From NCBI RefSeq assembly GCF_011927725.1, contig NZ_JAATJC010000001.1:2673001-2737000 (forward strand): 64,000 nt of DNA, in the 5' to 3' direction. How positions within the stretch are numbered: the first letter of the stretch is position 1; every line of letters begins with the position of its first letter. The position numbers and the translations under genes are program-made. This document shows positions 61,436-64,000 of this stretch, one piece after another. This DNA is from Sphingomonas kaistensis (lineage in GTDB: Bacteria > Pseudomonadota > Alphaproteobacteria > Sphingomonadales > Sphingomonadaceae). The notes below the pieces were generated by a model. That model did no database searches. It saw only the letters and a list, made by a program, of their open reading frames with translations, and was not told where the DNA came from.

Positions 61436-63316
61436 ATGACCCCGACCGAGCTCGCCGCGCTGCACGAGGCTCATGCCTCCGATCCCCACGCCTTCTGGCT
61501 GGAGCAGGCGCGGCGGCTCGACTGGGTGACCTTTCCGGAGCGGTCGGGCGACACCTCGTTCACTCGTTCCGACTTCCACATCCGCTGGTTTGAGGACGGC
61601 ATCCTCAACCTGTCGGCCAATTGCCTCGACCGGCACCTGGCCGAGCGGGCGAACGACACCGCGCTGGTCTTCGAGCCCGACGAACCCGGCGCCGGCCGCT
61701 CGGTCACCTACGCTGAACTCTACGCCGACACCTGCCGCTTCGCCCATCTCCTGAAGGAGCGCGGGGTCGGCAAGGGTGACCGGGTGATGATCTACATGCC
61801 GATGATCCCTGAAGCGGCGGCGGCGATGCTTGCCTGCGCCCGCATCGGCGCGGTCCATTCGGTGGTGTTCGGCGGCTTCTCGCCGGAAAGCCTCGCCGGC
61901 CGGATCGACGATTGCGGTGCCCGCGTCGTCATCACTGCCGACGAAGGCGTGCGCGGCGGCAAGCGCATTCCCCTGAAAGCCAATGTCGACGCCGCCTGCG
62001 ACCTTGCGACCGGCATCGAGACCGTCATCGTCGTCACCCGCACCGGGGGCGAAGTCACGATGTGCGAGGGCCGTGACCTGCGTTGGGAGGACCACCGCGA
62101 CCGTCTCGAGGCTGATTGCCCGGCCGAGCCGATGGCCGCCGAAGATCCCCTGTTCATCCTCTACACCTCGGGATCGACCGGAAAGCCCAAGGGCGTGGTC
62201 CACACCACCGGCGGCTACGCCGTCTGGGTCGCCACCACCTTCGATTGGGTGTTCGAGCCGCAGGTCGACGACCTTTTCTGGTGCACCGCCGACATCGGTT
62301 GGATCACCGGGCACAGCTACACCCTCTACGGCCCCCTAATGGCGGGCACCCCCACCGTCATGTTCGACGGCGTGCCGACCTGGCCCGACGCCAGCCGCCT
62401 GTGGGAAACCATTGACCGCCTCGGCGTCACGATCCTCTACACCGCCCCCACTGCCATCCGCGCGCTGATGCGGGAGGGCGACGAGCCGGTGAAGAAGCAC
62501 CGCCGCGAAAGCCTCCGCCTGCTCGGCACCGTCGGCGAGCCGATCAATCCCGAGGCTTGGCGCTGGTATCACGATGTGGTCGGCGACGGCCGCCGCGCAA
62601 TCGTCGACACCTGGTGGCAGACCGAAACCGGCGGCGTCCTGATGACCCCGCTCCCCGGCGCCACCTCGATGAAGCCCGGCAGCGCCACCCGGCCCCTTCC
62701 CGGCATCGAGCCGCTACTGGTCGATGCCGAAGGGCGCGAAATCCACGGCGACGATGTCAGCGGCAATCTCTGCCTGCGTGGGTCCTGGCCCGGCCAGATG
62801 CGCACTGTCTGGGGCGACCCGCAGCGCTTCATCGACACCTATTTCACCACCTACCCCGGCCTCTACTTCACCGGCGACGGCTGCCGCCGGGACGGGGATG
62901 GCGACTATTGGATCACCGGCCGGGTCGACGACGTCATCAACGTCTCGGGCCACCGCATCGGCACCGCCGAAGTCGAAAGCGCCCTGGTCGCCCACCCGCT
63001 GGTCGCCGAAGCCGCCGTGGTCGGCGCCCCGCACGACCTAAAGGGCCAGGGCATCCACGCCTTCGTCACCCTCAACGCCGGCGAGGAAGGCGGTGAGGAT
63101 ATCGTTCGCGAGCTTCACGCCGAGGTCCGTAAGCATATCGGCGCGCTGGCCATCCCCGAACGCATCCAGTTCGCCCCCGGCCTCCCCAAGACCCGCAGCG
63201 GCAAGATCATGCGGCGGATCCTCCGCAAGATCGCCGAAGGCCAGCTCGACCAGCTCGGCGACACCAGCACGCTGGCCGATCCGGGGGTCGTCGATGCGCT
63301 CGTCCGCGACCGCTAG
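61436..63316 (+). CDS. acs: Acetate-CoA ligase (acyl-CoA synthetase)
   Basis: A 626-residue AMP-forming acyl-CoA synthetase of the Acs type. It has the phosphate loop [56 protein letters not shown] and [20 protein letters not shown]. The C-terminal catalytic lysine is in [16 protein letters not shown]. It activates acetate (or propionate) to the CoA ester via the adenylate. The 3' end overlaps the lipoprotein gene by 23 bases. It closes the metabolic part of the operon. Confidence 0.9.
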   Translation: MTPTELAALHEAHASDPHAFWLEQARRLDWVTFPERSGDTSFTRSDFHIRWFEDGILNLSANCLDRHLAERANDTALVFEPDEPGAGRSVTYAELYADTCRFAHLLKERGVGKGDRVMIYMPMIPEAAAAMLACARIGAVHSVVFGGFSPESLAGRIDDCGARVVITADEGVRGGKRIPLKANVDAACDLATGIETVIVVTRTGGEVTMCEGRDLRWEDHRDRLEADCPAEPMAAEDPLFILYTSGSTGKPKGVVHTTGGYAVWVATTFDWVFEPQVDDLFWCTADIGWITGHSYTLYGPLMAGTPTVMFDGVPTWPDASRLWETIDRLGVTILYTAPTAIRALMREGDEPVKKHRRESLRLLGTVGEPINPEAWRWYHDVVGDGRRAIVDTWWQTETGGVLMTPLPGATSMKPGSATRPLPGIEPLLVDAEGREIHGDDVSGNLCLRGSWPGQMRTVWGDPQRFIDTYFTTYPGLYFTGDGCRRDGDGDYWITGRVDDVINVSGHRIGTAEVESALVAHPLVAEAAVVGAPHDLKGQGIHAFVTLNAGEEGGEDIVRELHAEVRKHIGALAIPERIQFAPGLPKTRSGKIMRRILRKIAEGQLDQLGDTSTLADPGVVDALVRDR

Positions 63317-63794
63317 GGCCGCCCTCCCGCTCGCCTTGCTGCTCGGCGGCTGCGCCGCGCCCGAACTTGCGGCCGGCACGGCGCCGCTCGATCCGGTCGC
63401 CTTCTTCACCGGCGACAGCCGCGGAAGCGGAACGCTTGACCCCATCGTCGGCGGAAAGGCGCCCGTCTCGGTCGAAAGCCGTGGGATCAGGACGGGCGAT
63501 ACCCTGACCCTTACCCAGCGCATCAGCGAAGGGGACAAGCCGCAGCGCACGCGGGTGTGGACGATCCGCACGCTCCCGGCCGGCGGTTATCTCAGCACGC
63601 TGACCGACGCGAAAGGCCCGGTCAGCGTCGATGTACGCGGCCCGCGCGCCTATCTCGCCTACACCACGCCAAGCGGGCTGCGCATCAAGCAGCAACTCGC
63701 GCTCCAGCCCGATGGCCGCACGATCCTCAACCGGCTGGAAGCCTACAAGTTCGGAATCCGCGTCGCCGTCCTGAACGAGACCATCCGCAAATAG
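63294..63794 (+). CDS. DUF3833-like lipoprotein
   Basis: A 166-residue predicted lipoprotein starting at ATG 63294 inside the acs 3' end. The signal peptide is short and ends [11 protein letters not shown]. The mature domain has [40 protein letters not shown] and [20 protein letters not shown], in line with DUF3833. The function is unknown. The overlapping start suggests it is transcribed with acs, but a functional link to it is unclear. Confidence 0.7.
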   Translation: MRSSATARAALPLALLLGGCAAPELAAGTAPLDPVAFFTGDSRGSGTLDPIVGGKAPVSVESRGIRTGDTLTLTQRISEGDKPQRTRVWTIRTLPAGGYLSTLTDAKGPVSVDVRGPRAYLAYTTPSGLRIKQQLALQPDGRTILNRLEAYKFGIRVAVLNETIRK

Positions 63795-63843
63795 CGCTGA
63801 GCCTAGCTTTCGCCGCACTTTTCGGCTACCGGCGCCGCCTCCC

Positions 63844-64000
63844 ATGGCAACAGTACTTCCCACCCCGCCGCGCGTCGGCATGGTCAGTCTCGGCTGTCCC
63901 AAGAACCTCGTCGACAGCGAGCGGATCCTCGGTCAGCTGCGTTCCGACGGCTATCAGATGAGCGCCGACTACGAAGGCGCCGACGTCGTGCTGGTCAACA
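63844..64000 (+). CDS. rimO: Ribosomal protein S12 methylthiotransferase RimO, 5' part
   Basis: Only the first 52 codons are inside the window. The N-terminal methylthiotransferase sequence reads [20 protein letters not shown], with the first Fe-S cluster cysteine (CPKN), followed by [10 protein letters not shown]. This radical-SAM enzyme methylthiolates Asp of ribosomal protein S12. It begins at ATG 63844 and runs off the right edge. Confidence 0.92.
   Translation, partial: MATVLPTPPRVGMVSLGCPKNLVDSERILGQLRSDGYQMSADYEGADVVLVN

Overview
The window is high-GC chromosomal DNA from an alphaproteobacterium, very probably a sphingomonad (Sphingomonas/Sphingomicrobium-like). I infer this from the set of families seen (Tim44-like/MltA/Smr cluster next to secB, DUF3297, a PspC cluster, BkdA1-BkdA2-E2, and a PAS-GGDEF-EAL-PilZ protein of sphingomonad type) and from protein similarity by memory. 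No 16S or database search was possible.

Left core (1-14673). A truncated glutathione S-transferase is followed by dapE, a membrane GGDEF-EAL protein, and a minus-strand block of Smr, mltA and a Tim44-like protein, divergent from secB. murJ and trpS overlap, followed by a DUF4136 lipoprotein. A PadR regulator with a 14-bp palindromic operator is divergent from rarA. rarA runs into an MscS-type channel and an RNase H-fold protein whose only start reaching its first motif is non-canonical. The block ends at a tRNA-Thr(TGT) gene.

Genomic island (14749-43503, about 28.8 kb). The last 50 bases of tRNA-Thr are repeated exactly at 43454-43503, beside a complete tyrosine integrase. The left half carries envelope, ion-transport and stress-type genes: SulP transporter, a broken DUF305 gene, two cation/proton antiporters, DUF421, DUF2254, L,D-transpeptidase, DUF202, OmpA lipoprotein and a pirin-like protein. 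The right half looks less GC-rich. It holds a MucR-like regulator, a secreted prolyl oligopeptidase, several tiny proteins, a PAS-PAS hybrid histidine kinase, a tRNA-Arg-like gene, two PilZ proteins, a serine recombinase, small AlpA-like regulators and the integrase. Its most unusual gene (35470-38418) joins PAS-GGDEF-EAL-PilZ, a c-di-GMP signalling architecture, to a C-terminal domain resembling a degenerate tyrosine recombinase.

Right core (43504-64000). This has an M28 peptidase, a PspC-like protein, threonine synthase, a TonB-dependent receptor, a small pspC cluster, DUF3297, and the three genes for the branched-chain 2-oxoacid dehydrogenase E1alpha, E1beta and E2, each overlapping the next by one base. 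An azoreductase is divergent from its likely HxlR regulator. A compact operon follows (homodimeric 2-oxoacid dehydrogenase E1, MaoC hydratase, CitE-like lyase, zinc alcohol dehydrogenase, acyl-CoA synthetase, DUF3833 lipoprotein). The window ends in the first codons of rimO.
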